A stretch of DNA of 64,000 nucleotides, from positions 76,134 through 140,133 of the forward strand of contig PKWW01000022.1 in the NCBI GenBank assembly GCA_003132165.1, read 5' to 3'. Numbering within the stretch: the first letter of the stretch is position 1; each line of letters opens with the position of its first letter. The DNA is from Acidimicrobiaceae bacterium (GTDB taxonomy: Bacteria > Actinomycetota > Acidimicrobiia > Acidimicrobiales > RAAP-2). A program made the position numbers and the translations under genes. The notes beneath the pieces are model-generated. The model saw only the letters and a program-made list of their open reading frames with translations, had not been told where the DNA came from and made no database searches. Of this stretch, positions 42,624 to 51,866 are shown in pieces.

Positions 42624-43304
42624 ATGGCTACTCCCAAACGTGAACGTCAAAAAGCGGCTCGCCGTCAGAAAATGGAACACATGCAGCGCCAGGCGAAGCG
42701 CCGCCAGACGATACGCCGATCAGTCATCATTGCCGTCGTCGCAATAGTCGTCGTGGGATCCGCCGCACTCCTCTTCTCGGGCAAGAGTTCGCCGACAACA
42801 ACGACCACGACGTCGACCACAGCCTCATCATCGCCCACCACCACGGTGGCAACGTCGACCGGTGCCTCGACCACCACAACCACCCCAACTGCTTCGGCGT
42901 TCGCCCCCGTTGGCGATCCGTCGCCGGCGGGCAAGTACGGCACCGCACCGACGGTGATCGTGCCCACGACCGCGGCGCCCACCAAGCTCGAGGTCAGCGA
43001 CCTGATAAAGGGCACCGGCACGACGGCGACCGATGGCCGCACCCTCGAGGTGCAGTACGTGCTCGCCACCTATTCGAGCCACAAGGTCGTCCAGTCTTCG
43101 TGGACCTCGTCACCGTTCAGCTTCCAATTGGGCGTCGGCGCTGTGATCAAGGGCTGGGACGAAGGAATGCTTGGCATGCGCGTCGGTGGCCGCCGAGAAA
43201 TGATCATCCCGCCCTCTCTCGGCTACAAGAACGTAGCCCAGGGCCCCGGCATCACCGCCAACGACACGCTGGTCTTCGTCGTCGACCTTTTGAAGGTCAG
43301 CTAG
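42624..43304 (+). CDS. FKBP-type peptidyl-prolyl isomerase, membrane-anchored
   Basis: The 226-residue product has a very basic N terminus, one membrane span (about residues 33-52), a Thr/Ser-rich linker (57-90) and a C-terminal FKBP domain (about 125-226) with [23 protein letters not shown] and [13 protein letters not shown]. In the FKBP core, GxVIxGWDEGLxGMxxGxxRxxxIP is conserved. It probably folds exported proteins. ATG 42624 is chosen over upstream 42579, which would overlap the promoter; mRNA appears leaderless. Confidence 0.88.
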   Translation: MATPKRERQKAARRQKMEHMQRQAKRRQTIRRSVIIAVVAIVVVGSAALLFSGKSSPTTTTTTSTTASSSPTTTVATSTGASTTTTTPTASAFAPVGDPSPAGKYGTAPTVIVPTTAAPTKLEVSDLIKGTGTTATDGRTLEVQYVLATYSSHKVVQSSWTSSPFSFQLGVGAVIKGWDEGMLGMRVGGRREMIIPPSLGYKNVAQGPGITANDTLVFVVDLLKVS

Positions 43305-43411
43305 GCGCAGTTGCGCGCCAAGAGCAGTACCAATCGGTCGCTACGAACCCAGTTGACCACGTGCCGTAGGATTATTGACCGCAGCATCACCACGACCACG
43401 ACGAGGACACC

Positions 43412-43963
43412 ATGAGCGATCTCACTCCCAACCCCGACGGCACCAGTCCGCAGCGCCAGAAGTTCGACGCGGCACCGCCGATGATCATCGACACCGCGAA
43501 GAACTACACCGCGACCATGGTCACCTCCAAGGGAACGCTCGAGATCGTGCTGGACGCGCTCGGCGCGCCAGTGACCGTCAACAGCTTCGTGTACCTCGCC
43601 CGCTGGCACTATTACGACGGCATCGTCTTTCATCGCGTCATCCCGGGCTTCGTCCTCCAGGGCGGCGACCCGACGGGCACCGGTGCCGGCGGTCCGGGTT
43701 ACCGCTTCGACGACGAGTTGCCCAAGGCCGGTCGTTACGAACTGGGTTCACTGGCCATGGCCAACGCCGGCCCCAACACCAACGGCTCGCAGTTCTTCGT
43801 CATCTCAGGTCCCGACGGCATGCGCCTGCCCCCGCTGTACGCGCTCTTCGGCAAGGTCGTGAAGGGTCTTGACGTCGTACAGACCATCAACGACATCGGT
43901 TCGCCCTCGGGCGCACCGCGTGAGAGCGTCGTCATTGAATCGGTGACGATCACCGAGTCCTAA
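43412..43963 (+). CDS. ppiA: Cyclophilin-type peptidyl-prolyl isomerase
   Basis: A 183-residue cyclophilin: ATMVTSKGTLEIVLDALGAP, NSFVYLARWHYYDGIVFHRV (active-site FHR), GFVLQGGDPTGTGAGGPGYR, ELGSLAMANAGPNTNGSQFF and LFGKVVKGLDVV. No signal peptide is seen, so it is probably cytosolic; the first 26 residues are a flexible leader. A GAGGA site precedes the ATG. It follows the FKBP gene by 107 bases, pairing two unrelated isomerase folds. Confidence 0.92.
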   Translation: MSDLTPNPDGTSPQRQKFDAAPPMIIDTAKNYTATMVTSKGTLEIVLDALGAPVTVNSFVYLARWHYYDGIVFHRVIPGFVLQGGDPTGTGAGGPGYRFDDELPKAGRYELGSLAMANAGPNTNGSQFFVISGPDGMRLPPLYALFGKVVKGLDVVQTINDIGSPSGAPRESVVIESVTITES

Positions 43964-44586
43964 AGAGCCGACACCTCGGACCCTCGAGTCACGATCACGT
44001 CATCGCCCGCAACGACCCGCCACGCGCCATTCGCGCGCTCGACGATACCAAGCGGCCCGAGGACAACCAGCGCGATCTCCTCGCCGACGAGTGACCTCGT
44101 GCGCGCCAGTTGATCATCGCTTGCGGTAGTGGCGATCGCGACATCGGAAAAGAGACCCAGCCCGATGGTCGGTGCGCCGCCCCTCGGATCGATCATCACC
44201 TCTGCGAGCACCGACGCGACCGAACCGATTGCGATCAACCGTGCGGCGCTCTTCAGCGCGTCGCCCACCGGCGAGTTACGCCACACCGTCTTCGCGTGCA
44301 GCGCGGAGCCGTCGCAGAGAATGACTGCGTCGGCGTTGACGAGACGCCCCACAAAATAGGGCTCCGCGCTCGACGCGCGGTCGGTGACCATGAGTGCCTC
44401 GATCCGTACGTCGAACTCATTGCAGACCTGGGCGACAGCGACCGCCGCCTCGGCGACGCCCGTGAAAGAGGCGGCGGTTGGCAGGACGACGATGTCGGCG
44501 TCAGCGGGCAGCCCCAGCAAGGAATTGTCACGAAACACGGCACCCAGAGCCCCGAGGGATCCCGCCGCGACAATTGTGCCATTCAC
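43960..44586 (-). CDS. Class I glutamine amidotransferase-like / peptidase S51-like protein
   Basis: The 208-residue protein resembles cyanophycinase-like (S51) proteins: a first strand GTIVAAGSLG, VVLPTAAS, AVILCDGSALHAKTVW where the family has a DGS-x-LH segment, and MIDPRGGAPTIGLGL. The nucleophile elbow, normally GxSAGA in S51 enzymes, reads GSVASV here, so peptidase activity is doubtful. GTG 44586 follows a GGGAG site by nine bases. Its stop overlaps the cyclophilin stop by four bases. Function unknown. Confidence 0.6.
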   Translation of the reverse strand: MNGTIVAAGSLGALGAVFRDNSLLGLPADADIVVLPTAASFTGVAEAAVAVAQVCNEFDVRIEALMVTDRASSAEPYFVGRLVNADAVILCDGSALHAKTVWRNSPVGDALKSAARLIAIGSVASVLAEVMIDPRGGAPTIGLGLFSDVAIATTASDDQLARTRSLVGEEIALVVLGPLGIVERANGAWRVVAGDDVIVTRGSEVSAL

Positions 44587-44639
44587 CCGATGAGTCTCCC
44601 ACTCAGGGCCCACCTATACCGACCAGTAATGTTCGCAGG

Positions 44640-45494
44640 ATGACCTTTCAAAAAATTGGCATACTCGGTTCGGGAATCATGGGCAGCGGCATCGCCGAAG
44701 TCGCGGCGGCGGCGGGTTCGACGGTAATCGTGCGCAGTCGCTCCCAGGCGACTGCCGATGCGATGCTCGCGGGACTCGAAAAGTCACTCGCGAAGCAGGT
44801 CGAACGCGAGAAGCGCACCCAGGACGAGGCCGACGCACTTCGCGCGCGCGTGTCGGCGACGACGAGACTCGACGATCTGCACGACTGCGACTTCGTGATC
44901 GAGTCCGTGGTCGAGGACCTCGCCGTAAAGAAGGCCATCTTCAACGAGCTCGACCGCGCCGTCAACCACCTGGCGATCCTGGCGACGAACACGTCGACGC
45001 TGTCGGTCATCGACCTGGCGATGGAGACCTCGCGCCCCGAGCGCGTCTGCGGCGTCCACTTCTTCAATCCCGCTCCCGCCATGTCGCTCGTCGAGGTAGT
45101 GCGCCCGCTGTGCGCGAGCGACGAGACCATCGAATCGGTGATCGCCTTCGCGCAGGCCTGCGGCAAGGACGCGGTCGAGGTGAAGGACCGGGCCGGCTTC
45201 ATCGTCAACGCGCTGCTGTTCCCGTACCTGAACAACGCCATCCGGTTGCTCGAGACCGGCGTCGCAAACAAGGAGGGCATCGACATCGCGATGAAGGGCG
45301 GCTGCGGGTTCCCGATGGGGCCGTTCGCGCTGCTCGACCTCGTCGGACTCGATACCTCACTCGCCATCCTCGAGGCGCTGCACAAAGAGTTCGCCGACCC
45401 CAATTTCGCACCCGTGCCGCTGCTACGCCGCATGGTGAGCGCGGGACTACTGGGACGAAAGTCCGGCGTCGGTTTCTACGACTACCGTCGCTAG
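44640..45494 (+). CDS. hbd: 3-hydroxybutyryl-CoA dehydrogenase
   Basis: The 284-residue protein interconverts acetoacetyl-CoA and 3-hydroxybutyryl-CoA with NAD(P)H. It has the Rossmann motif GILGSGIMGSGIAEVAA (residues 7-23), NTSTLSV, GVHFFNPAPAMSLVEVV with the catalytic His, and the C-terminal domain GGCGFPMGPFALLDLVGLD. It stands 23 bases upstream of ethylmalonyl-CoA mutase in the same direction, consistent with supply of C4 units to the ethylmalonyl-CoA pathway. TAATGT ends seven bases before the ATG; a leaderless mRNA is likely. Confidence 0.92.
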   Translation: MTFQKIGILGSGIMGSGIAEVAAAAGSTVIVRSRSQATADAMLAGLEKSLAKQVEREKRTQDEADALRARVSATTRLDDLHDCDFVIESVVEDLAVKKAIFNELDRAVNHLAILATNTSTLSVIDLAMETSRPERVCGVHFFNPAPAMSLVEVVRPLCASDETIESVIAFAQACGKDAVEVKDRAGFIVNALLFPYLNNAIRLLETGVANKEGIDIAMKGGCGFPMGPFALLDLVGLDTSLAILEALHKEFADPNFAPVPLLRRMVSAGLLGRKSGVGFYDYRR

Positions 45495-45517
45495 GGAGAC
45501 CAATCAAAGGGGACGAC

Positions 45518-47485
45518 ATGGTTGAGCGATCTAAGCCCTGGGTGATGAGGACCTACTCGGGTCACTCCACCGCCGTGAAGTCGAACGAGCTCTACCGCAG
45601 CAATCTCGCCAAGGGCCAGACCGGTCTGTCCATCGCCTTCGATCTGCCCACCCAGACGGGCTACGACCCCGACGCCAAAGAGGCGGCCGGCGAGGTCGGC
45701 AAAGTCGGTGTTCCGGTTGTCCACCTTGGCCACATGCGCCAGCTCCTCGACGCAATCCCGCTCGGCGAGATGAACACCTCGATGACCATCAACGCCACCG
45801 CAGCGTGGCTCTGGGGCCTCTATCTCGCCCTCGCCGACGAGCAGGGCGTTGACTACTCCCAGCTCCAAGGCACCACCCAGAATGACATCGTGAAGGAATA
45901 CCTCAGCCGGGGAACCTTCGTCTACGCGCCCGAGCCCTCCAAGCGTCTCATCGTCGACATGATCGCCTTCGGCATCAATCACGTGCCGAAGTGGAATCCG
46001 ATCAATGTCTGCAGCTACCACCTCCAGGAGGCCGGTGCGACCCCGGTTCAGGAGATTGCCTACGCCCTCGCGACCGCCATCGACATCCTCGACGCGGTAC
46101 GTGACTCGGGCAAGGTCGAAGCCCACCAGATGCCCCACGTCGTAGGACGAATCTCGTTCTTCGTGAACTCCGGTGTGCGCTTCATCGAAGAGATCGCCAA
46201 GATGCGCACGTTTACCGCCATGTGGGATGAGATCTGTCGGACCCGTTACGGCGTCGAGGACCCCTCACTGCGTCGCTTCCGCTACGGCGTGCAGGTGAAC
46301 TCGCTCGGACTGACCGAGCAGCAGCCCGAGAACAACGTCCAGCGCATCGTGCTCGAGATGCTCGGTGTGACGCTGTCGGCGGACGCTCGCGCTCGCGCCA
46401 TCCAGTTGCCGGCCTGGAACGAGGCCCTCGGTCTGCCGCGTCCCTGGGACCAGCAGTGGAGTCTTCGCATGCAGCAGGTGCTCGCTTTCGAAAGCGACCT
46501 GCTCGAATACCCTGACATCTTCGCGGGCTCTCAGGTCATGGACGCCAAGGTGCGCGAACTCACCCTCGCCGCCCAGAGTGAACTCGATGACGTGCTGGCC
46601 CTCGGCGGGGCGTTCGCCGCGATCGAGGAGTTGAAGAGTCGTCTCGTCGCGAGCCAGGCCGAGCGCGTCGCGCGCATCGAGTCGGGCGAGCAGATCGTGG
46701 TCGGCGTGAACCGCTTCGTCGAGACCGCTGAGTCACCCCTCACGAGCGGCACCTCGCTCGAGGCGATCATGACCGTCGACCCGGCGGTCGAGCGCCAATT
46801 GATCGACGACGTCGTCGCCTGGCGTGCGACGCGCGACGAATTCGCCGTCGAAGAGGCGATCAACGAACTCATCCGGGTCGCCAAGAGCTCATCACCCAAG
46901 GACAACATCATGGTGCCGACCATCGCCCTCGCGAAGGCCGGTGGCACGACCGGTGAGTGGTCCAACGCCCTTCGCGACGTATTCGGCGAATACCGTGCGC
47001 CAACCGGCGTACGCAGCGGCGTCGCCAGTCGCGGCGAGACGTTCGCCTCACTCGTCGAGCGCTCCAAGGCCCTGCAGGCACGCCGCGGCACGCCGCCGAA
47101 GCTACTCGTCGCCAAGCCCGGTCTCGACGGGCACTCCAACGGCGCCGAGCAGATCGCCGTCGCCGCCCGCGACGCTGGCTTCGAGGTCGTCTACCAGGGC
47201 ATCCGCCTGTCACCCGAGGAGATCGTCGCCGCGGCCCGCGACGAGGACGTCGACATCGTCGGCATCTCGATCCTCTCGGGATCGCACCTCACGCTCGTGC
47301 CCCGGGTCCTCGAAGGTCTGAAGGCCGCGGGCGTCGAGGCCAAGGTCATCGTAGGCGGCATCGTTCCTGATAAGGATGGTGAGGCACTGCGCCGCTTGGG
47401 CGTCGCCGCGATCTACACGCCGAAGGACTTCTCGCTGAGCGCGATTATGAGCGACATGTTGACGCTGGTCGAAGCCTCTAGTTGA
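45518..47485 (+). CDS. ecm: Ethylmalonyl-CoA mutase (MeaA-type, B12-dependent)
   Basis: The 655-residue protein is a single-chain acyl-CoA mutase: an N-terminal TIM-barrel (RTYSGHSTAVKSNELYR, AFDLPTQTGYDPD, NTSMTINATAAWL, QGTTQNDIVKEYLSRGT) and a C-terminal cobalamin domain with D537-x-H539-xx-G (LDGHSNGAEQIA). The substrate-site word YSGHST, rather than YAGFST or YAGYST of methylmalonyl-CoA mutase, and overall likeness to Streptomyces/Rhodobacter MeaA/Ecm favour ethylmalonyl-CoA as substrate. Start ATG 45518 follows AAAGGGGACGAC. The gene runs convergently into the accE-like gene, overlapping it by eight bases. Confidence 0.88.
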   Translation: MVERSKPWVMRTYSGHSTAVKSNELYRSNLAKGQTGLSIAFDLPTQTGYDPDAKEAAGEVGKVGVPVVHLGHMRQLLDAIPLGEMNTSMTINATAAWLWGLYLALADEQGVDYSQLQGTTQNDIVKEYLSRGTFVYAPEPSKRLIVDMIAFGINHVPKWNPINVCSYHLQEAGATPVQEIAYALATAIDILDAVRDSGKVEAHQMPHVVGRISFFVNSGVRFIEEIAKMRTFTAMWDEICRTRYGVEDPSLRRFRYGVQVNSLGLTEQQPENNVQRIVLEMLGVTLSADARARAIQLPAWNEALGLPRPWDQQWSLRMQQVLAFESDLLEYPDIFAGSQVMDAKVRELTLAAQSELDDVLALGGAFAAIEELKSRLVASQAERVARIESGEQIVVGVNRFVETAESPLTSGTSLEAIMTVDPAVERQLIDDVVAWRATRDEFAVEEAINELIRVAKSSSPKDNIMVPTIALAKAGGTTGEWSNALRDVFGEYRAPTGVRSGVASRGETFASLVERSKALQARRGTPPKLLVAKPGLDGHSNGAEQIAVAARDAGFEVVYQGIRLSPEEIVAAARDEDVDIVGISILSGSHLTLVPRVLEGLKAAGVEAKVIVGGIVPDKDGEALRRLGVAAIYTPKDFSLSAIMSDMLTLVEASS

Positions 47486-47666
47486 TGAAGGGTCGACGCA
47501 ACGCGTAGCGCCCCGCGTTGAACCAACGACCCGAGAACCGCCAACTCGGCGCGGCGTCCTCTTCGGCCACGACCAACCTCGGTCGCAACACCTCGTTGAG
47601 CGCGACGACGAGCGCAGCCGTCTCCTCGGGTGGGAGTTCCGGTCGTGGCGCGAGACCGTAGTTCAC
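47478..47666 (-). CDS. Acyl-CoA carboxylase epsilon-like small subunit
   Basis: This 62-residue protein has the pattern of actinobacterial acyl-CoA carboxylase epsilon subunits: PPEETAALVVALNEVL, then W-x2-SGRW and a closing LRRP. Epsilon proteins stabilise the biotin carboxylase/carboxyltransferase complex. The GTG start overlaps the pccB stop as GTGA, so it is translationally coupled to the beta subunit, and the stop overlaps the convergent mutase gene. Assignment rests on position and short motifs. Confidence 0.7.
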   Translation of the reverse strand: MNYGLAPRPELPPEETAALVVALNEVLRPRLVVAEEDAAPSWRFSGRWFNAGRYALRRPFIN

Positions 47667-49207
47667 AGCGGGACGTTGCCGTGCTTGCGCTTGGGCAACT
47701 CTTCGCGCTTGCCGCGAAGTATGTCAAGTGATCGACTCAGGATGCGGCGCGTCTCGGCCGGATCGATGACGTCGTCGATGAAACCACGCTCTGCGGCGAT
47801 GTAGGGATTCGCGTACCGCTCCTCGTAGTCCTCGATCAACTGCTTGCGCAGGGTGTCGGGATCGCTCGACTCGGCGAGGTCACGACGGTGCACGATCTCG
47901 ACAGCACCCGACGAGCCCATGACCGCAAGCTCGGCGGTCGGCCACGCGAAGGCGAGGTCGGCGCCGATCGACTTCGAGTTCATGACCACGTACGCGCCGC
48001 CGTAGGCCTTTCGGGTCACCACAGAGATTCGTGGCACCGTCGCCTCGCAGAACGCGTACAGCAGCTTGGCGCCGTGACGGATGATGCCGCCGTACTCCTG
48101 GTCGACGCCGGGCATGAAGCCGGGTACGTCGACGAAGGTCACGATTGGCACGTTGAACGCATCGCACGTGCGCACGAAGCGCGCGGCCTTCTCACTCGAC
48201 TCGATGTCGAGCACGCCGGCGAGAATCTGCGGCTGGTTCGAGATGAGCCCGATGGTGTGCCCGTCGATACGCGCGAAACCGCACGTGATCTGCTGGGCGT
48301 AGGTCGCGTGGACCTCCATGTAGTCGCCGCCGTCGACGACCGAGGTGATGACCTTCTTCATGTCGTAGGGCTGGTTGGGGGACGAGGGCAGCAGATCGCG
48401 AAGGTTCTCGCATAGCCGCTCCGGGTCGTCGCCGGTAAGGATGCGTGGCGGCTCTTCCATGTTGTTCGACGGCAGGAATGACATCAGATAGCGAACCTCG
48501 TCGAGGCAGCTCTTCTCGTCGGGCAGCACGAAGTTCGCCACGCCCGACTTGGTGGCGTGGGTCAGTGCGCCCCCCAACTCTTCGAGGGTCACGTCCTCGC
48601 CGGTGACGGTCTTGACGACGTCGGGACCGGTGATGAACATGTGACTGGTGTCTTTCACCATGAAGATGAAGTCCGTCAGGGCCGGCGAATAGACGGCGCC
48701 TCCGGCACAGGGTCCGAGAATCACTGAAATCTGCGGGACGACGCCCGAGGCCTGGGCGTTACGTCGAAAGATGCCACCGTAGGCGTGCAGCGCCGCCACA
48801 CCCTCTTGGATCCGCGCGCCCGCGCCGTCGTTCAGTCCAATGATCGGCATGCCCATGGTCGTGGCCATATCCATGATCTTGTGGATCTTCGCGCCGTGGG
48901 TCTCACCCAGGGCCCCACCAAAGACGGTGAAGTCCTGGGAGTAGACGCAAACCTTGCGGCCGTCGATCTTGCCGATCCCGGTAATCACGCCGTCGGTGTA
49001 AGGGCGACTCTCCTCAAGACCCATGCCCGAGGCGTTGTGCCGGTTCAACATGTCAAGTTCTTGGAACGAGTCCTCATCGAGCAGATACTCGATGCGCTCG
49101 CGGGCAGTCATTCGCCCCTTGGCGCGGTGGCGGTCAATCGCTGTTTCGCCACCCGCCATGCGGGCCTCTGCCTTGCGAGCTTCCAACTCGGCCAAACGTT
49201 CCGCCAT
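47663..49207 (-). CDS. pccB: Propionyl-CoA carboxylase beta subunit (carboxyltransferase)
   Basis: The 514-residue carboxyltransferase joins biotin-bound CO2 to propionyl-CoA (possibly also acetyl- or butyryl-CoA). It has crotonase-like halves with RERIEYLLDEDSFQELD, TVFGGALGETHGAKI, GARIQEGVAALHAYGGIF, GPCAGGAVYSPALTDF and FVDVPGFMPGVDQEYGGIIR, ending RHGNVPL-like KRKHGNVPL. ATG 49207 has GGAG seven bases upstream. The biotinylated alpha subunit is not in the window. It follows the epimerase gene by 133 bases. Confidence 0.92.
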   Translation of the reverse strand: MAERLAELEARKAEARMAGGETAIDRHRAKGRMTARERIEYLLDEDSFQELDMLNRHNASGMGLEESRPYTDGVITGIGKIDGRKVCVYSQDFTVFGGALGETHGAKIHKIMDMATTMGMPIIGLNDGAGARIQEGVAALHAYGGIFRRNAQASGVVPQISVILGPCAGGAVYSPALTDFIFMVKDTSHMFITGPDVVKTVTGEDVTLEELGGALTHATKSGVANFVLPDEKSCLDEVRYLMSFLPSNNMEEPPRILTGDDPERLCENLRDLLPSSPNQPYDMKKVITSVVDGGDYMEVHATYAQQITCGFARIDGHTIGLISNQPQILAGVLDIESSEKAARFVRTCDAFNVPIVTFVDVPGFMPGVDQEYGGIIRHGAKLLYAFCEATVPRISVVTRKAYGGAYVVMNSKSIGADLAFAWPTAELAVMGSSGAVEIVHRRDLAESSDPDTLRKQLIEDYEERYANPYIAAERGFIDDVIDPAETRRILSRSLDILRGKREELPKRKHGNVPL

Positions 49208-49340
49208 TGAATGCTCCATGAGGGACAAGGCTACCCACAAGGGATAAAGCCTGCGTTTCGCCGTCGACCCACCGCCGGGGTGTCCGCAATTTTGGTGAAG
49301 TTCTCGGCCTTACGCTCAGGTAGGAGCTGGCGTCGCGTGA

Positions 49341-49763
49341 CTAGGCGTGCTCGCGCGGGTCCTCGACCAGCTCGATCAGCGTGCCGAACGAAGTCTTCGG
49401 GTGCACGAAGGCAACGATCGTGCCCCGCGATCCGGGCCGCGGGGCCTCGTCGATGACGCGCCCGCCCGACGCCTTCACGGACTCGAGCGCGACCGCGCAG
49501 TTCGCTACCCGGAAACCAACGTGGTGCAGCCCCTCGCCCTTCTTCTCGAGGTACTTCGCCACCGGCGAGTCGTCCCTCGTGGGCGTGAGCAGTTGGATGT
49601 ACGAGTCGGCGACGCGCAGCAGCGCCTCGGCGACGCCGTCGGACTCGACGACCTCGCGATGCTCGACGGTCGCGCCGAAGACGTCCTCGTACCAGGCGAT
49701 CGCCGCGTCCAGGTCGTTGACGGCGATGGCGATGTGATCGATCTCGGTAAGTAACGACTCCAT
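49341..49763 (-). CDS. mce: Methylmalonyl-CoA/ethylmalonyl-CoA epimerase
   Basis: The 140-residue vicinal-oxygen-chelate protein has IDHIAIAVNDLDAAIAWYED at the start, LHHVGFRVAN (metal His), and TLIELVED with the metal Glu. It epimerises 2S/2R malonyl-type CoA esters, which the ethylmalonyl-CoA pathway needs between Ccr and Ecm. The gene begins two bases after the ccr stop, so the two are coupled. Confidence 0.93.
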   Translation of the reverse strand: MESLLTEIDHIAIAVNDLDAAIAWYEDVFGATVEHREVVESDGVAEALLRVADSYIQLLTPTRDDSPVAKYLEKKGEGLHHVGFRVANCAVALESVKASGGRVIDEAPRPGSRGTIVAFVHPKTSFGTLIELVEDPREHA

Positions 49764-49765
49764 GA

Positions 49766-51109
49766 CTACTCCTTGTCGTGTCGACGGAAGATGGTGAGAC
49801 GTTCTTCGCCGACCTTCGCGCGGAGTTGATGGTTCGTGACGCCGAGCCCCTCACTCTGGGCGGCACAAAGGATCCCGATCTTTCCTTCGTGGCGGTTGTG
49901 GTGCACTTCGTAGGCCGCTTCGCCCACTTCCTCGAGCGCGAACACCGCCGAGAGCGGCGGCACGACCTTGCCGTCGATGATGGTCTGGTTCGCCGCCCAC
50001 GCCTCTCGGTAGTTCGAGAAATGCGATCCCTTGATCGACTTCATCTTCATCCAGAGGTGTCGGTTGTCGTATTCGATCATGTAGCCGCTCGTCGCGGCGC
50101 AGGTCACGATCGTGCCGCCGCGCTTGGCGACAAAGACACTCGCGCCCATGGTCGAACGACCCGGGTGCTCGAAGACAATGTCGGGGTCGTCGCCCACCAG
50201 CGCGCGGATGTCCTTACCGAGCCGTCGCCATTCTGATTCGTCCTGGGTGTGGGGATCCTTCCAGAACTGGTAGTTCTTCTCTTGGCGATTGATCACAAAC
50301 TCGCAGCCGAGTTCGCGCAGCGTGTCGGCTTTGAGCTCGCTCGAGACGACGCCGATGGGCGTGCCACCCGAGTTCAGCACGTGCTGGACCGCGAACGATC
50401 CAATGCCGCCCGACGCGCCCCAGATGAGGACCTTGTCGCCCTGGGTCACGGGCGCGCCGTGCTGGGATACGAGCATCCGGTAAGACGTCGAGTTGCACAA
50501 CGCGTTGACGGCCGCTTCTTCCCACGTGAGATGCGTGGGCTTGTGCATGAGTTGATTGGCCTTCACGACCGCGATGTCGGCCAGACCACCGAAGTTGGTC
50601 TCGAAGCCCCAGATCCGCTGGTTGTTCGAGAGCATCGAGTCGTCGTGGCCGCTCGGATCCTGGTCGTCCACGTAGTTGCAATGGACCGTGACCTCGTCGC
50701 CGACCTTCCAGTTGCGCACGGCCGAGCCCGCACGGATGATCACGCCCGCGGCGTCGGAACCAACGATGTGATAGTCGAGCGCGTGGCGCTTACCCCAGAA
50801 CGACTCCTTCGCGAGGCGGTCGAGGAACCCAAAGGTGGGCAGCGGTTCGAAGATGCTCGTCCACACGGTGTTGAAGTTGATCGAGGACGCCATGACCGCG
50901 ATGAACACCTCGTCCGGCGCGAGTTCGGGCACCGGTACTTCGTCGATGTGCAGGCTCTGGCGCGGATCCTTTTCACGGCTCGCCATACCGTCGAACATGT
51001 TCTGCTCATCGCGGCGCACGAATACCGCCCGAGTGGTCTCCGGCATGGGAATCGCCGCTAGGGCCTCACCGGATGCGCCGGCGCGAACTGCGTCAAGTAT
51101 CTCGCTCAT
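49766..51109 (-). CDS. ccr: Crotonyl-CoA carboxylase/reductase
   Basis: The 447-residue medium-chain reductase turns crotonyl-CoA, CO2 and NADPH into ethylmalonyl-CoA, the key step of the ethylmalonyl-CoA pathway. It has the NADPH loop GASGGIGSFAVQ (231-242). The residues reported to hold CO2 in Kitasatospora Ccr (Asn81, Phe170, Glu171, His365) have clear counterparts: Asn80 in INFNTVW, Phe169-Glu170 in WGFETNFGG and His351 in NRHLWM, so carboxylation, not mere reduction, is expected. TAACCT ends seven bases before the ATG. Confidence 0.93.
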   Translation of the reverse strand: MSEILDAVRAGASGEALAAIPMPETTRAVFVRRDEQNMFDGMASREKDPRQSLHIDEVPVPELAPDEVFIAVMASSINFNTVWTSIFEPLPTFGFLDRLAKESFWGKRHALDYHIVGSDAAGVIIRAGSAVRNWKVGDEVTVHCNYVDDQDPSGHDDSMLSNNQRIWGFETNFGGLADIAVVKANQLMHKPTHLTWEEAAVNALCNSTSYRMLVSQHGAPVTQGDKVLIWGASGGIGSFAVQHVLNSGGTPIGVVSSELKADTLRELGCEFVINRQEKNYQFWKDPHTQDESEWRRLGKDIRALVGDDPDIVFEHPGRSTMGASVFVAKRGGTIVTCAATSGYMIEYDNRHLWMKMKSIKGSHFSNYREAWAANQTIIDGKVVPPLSAVFALEEVGEAAYEVHHNRHEGKIGILCAAQSEGLGVTNHQLRAKVGEERLTIFRRHDKE

Positions 51110-51186
51110 CTGGGCGAGGTTAGTAGGCGACGTGGACGATTGGAAACACGACCTCGGTCGCGGGTCCTCGTCAATAGAATCGTCCG

Positions 51187-51819
51187 ATGTCCTTGTTGCG
51201 TATCGTGCCGGCGTTCGCTCTCGCGGCCCTCGTCATTGCCATGGTCCCGGGCCAGGGTGTGGCGAAGGTGCTGCGCCAGACAATCGTCGGCGGCGCGCGC
51301 TGCGCGTACACGTCAGTGCTCGGCAACAGTGTCGGACTTCTCGTCTGGGGCACGCTGTCAGCGGTCGGCCTAAGCCAGGTATTCGAACGCTCGCACCTCG
51401 CTTTCAACATCTTGAAGTTCGCCGGCGTGGCGTACTTGAGCTTCCTTTCGGTGCAGACGCTGTTCGAACTGCGACACGGCGCAGGTAAATTCGAGTACGG
51501 CGGTCAGGCCCGCGTGCACTCCTTCGCCGCGTTTCGCCTCGGCCTACTCACCAACCTCACCAACGTGAAGGCGGCGGTGTTCGCGGTCGCCTTCATCCCC
51601 CAATTCGTGCCCAAGACCTTCTCGCTCTCGACCGGCATCTTGCTCCTCGCCCTCGTCCAGACGACGTTCTCGACCACGTGGTACTTCTCGCTCGTGGCGT
51701 CGGTGGACAGGGCCTCGGTGATCCTCGCGAGACCAAAAGTGCGCCGCATCCTCACTGGCTTCTCGGCGGTGGGGCTGCTTTCGCTGGCGGTCGTCCTGCT
51801 GTTCACGTCGCCGCGCTAG
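51187..51819 (+). CDS. LysE/RhtB-family exporter
   Basis: A 210-residue protein with about six membrane spans and the family pattern: AMVPGQGVAKVLRQTIVGG near the N terminus, GVAYLSFLSVQTLF, then FRLGLLTNLTNVKAAVFAVAF-like segment and a closing LLSLAVVLL. LysE/RhtB proteins export amino acids or related cations. It sits between ccr (divergent) and the thiolase gene; a link to the carbon pathway is not obvious. TAGAAT ends exactly six bases before the ATG. Confidence 0.85.
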   Translation: MSLLRIVPAFALAALVIAMVPGQGVAKVLRQTIVGGARCAYTSVLGNSVGLLVWGTLSAVGLSQVFERSHLAFNILKFAGVAYLSFLSVQTLFELRHGAGKFEYGGQARVHSFAAFRLGLLTNLTNVKAAVFAVAFIPQFVPKTFSLSTGILLLALVQTTFSTTWYFSLVASVDRASVILARPKVRRILTGFSAVGLLSLAVVLLFTSPR

Positions 51820-51866
51820 TCGTCTATCGTTTCTTACAGTTCCGAGTGGAGCACAGAGGAGTCACC

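Noticed and set aside
49208-49340. Possible small gene or RNA between the epimerase and pccB
   Set aside because: Only a weak partial inverted repeat is present near the pccB start; no frame or stable fold is convincing.
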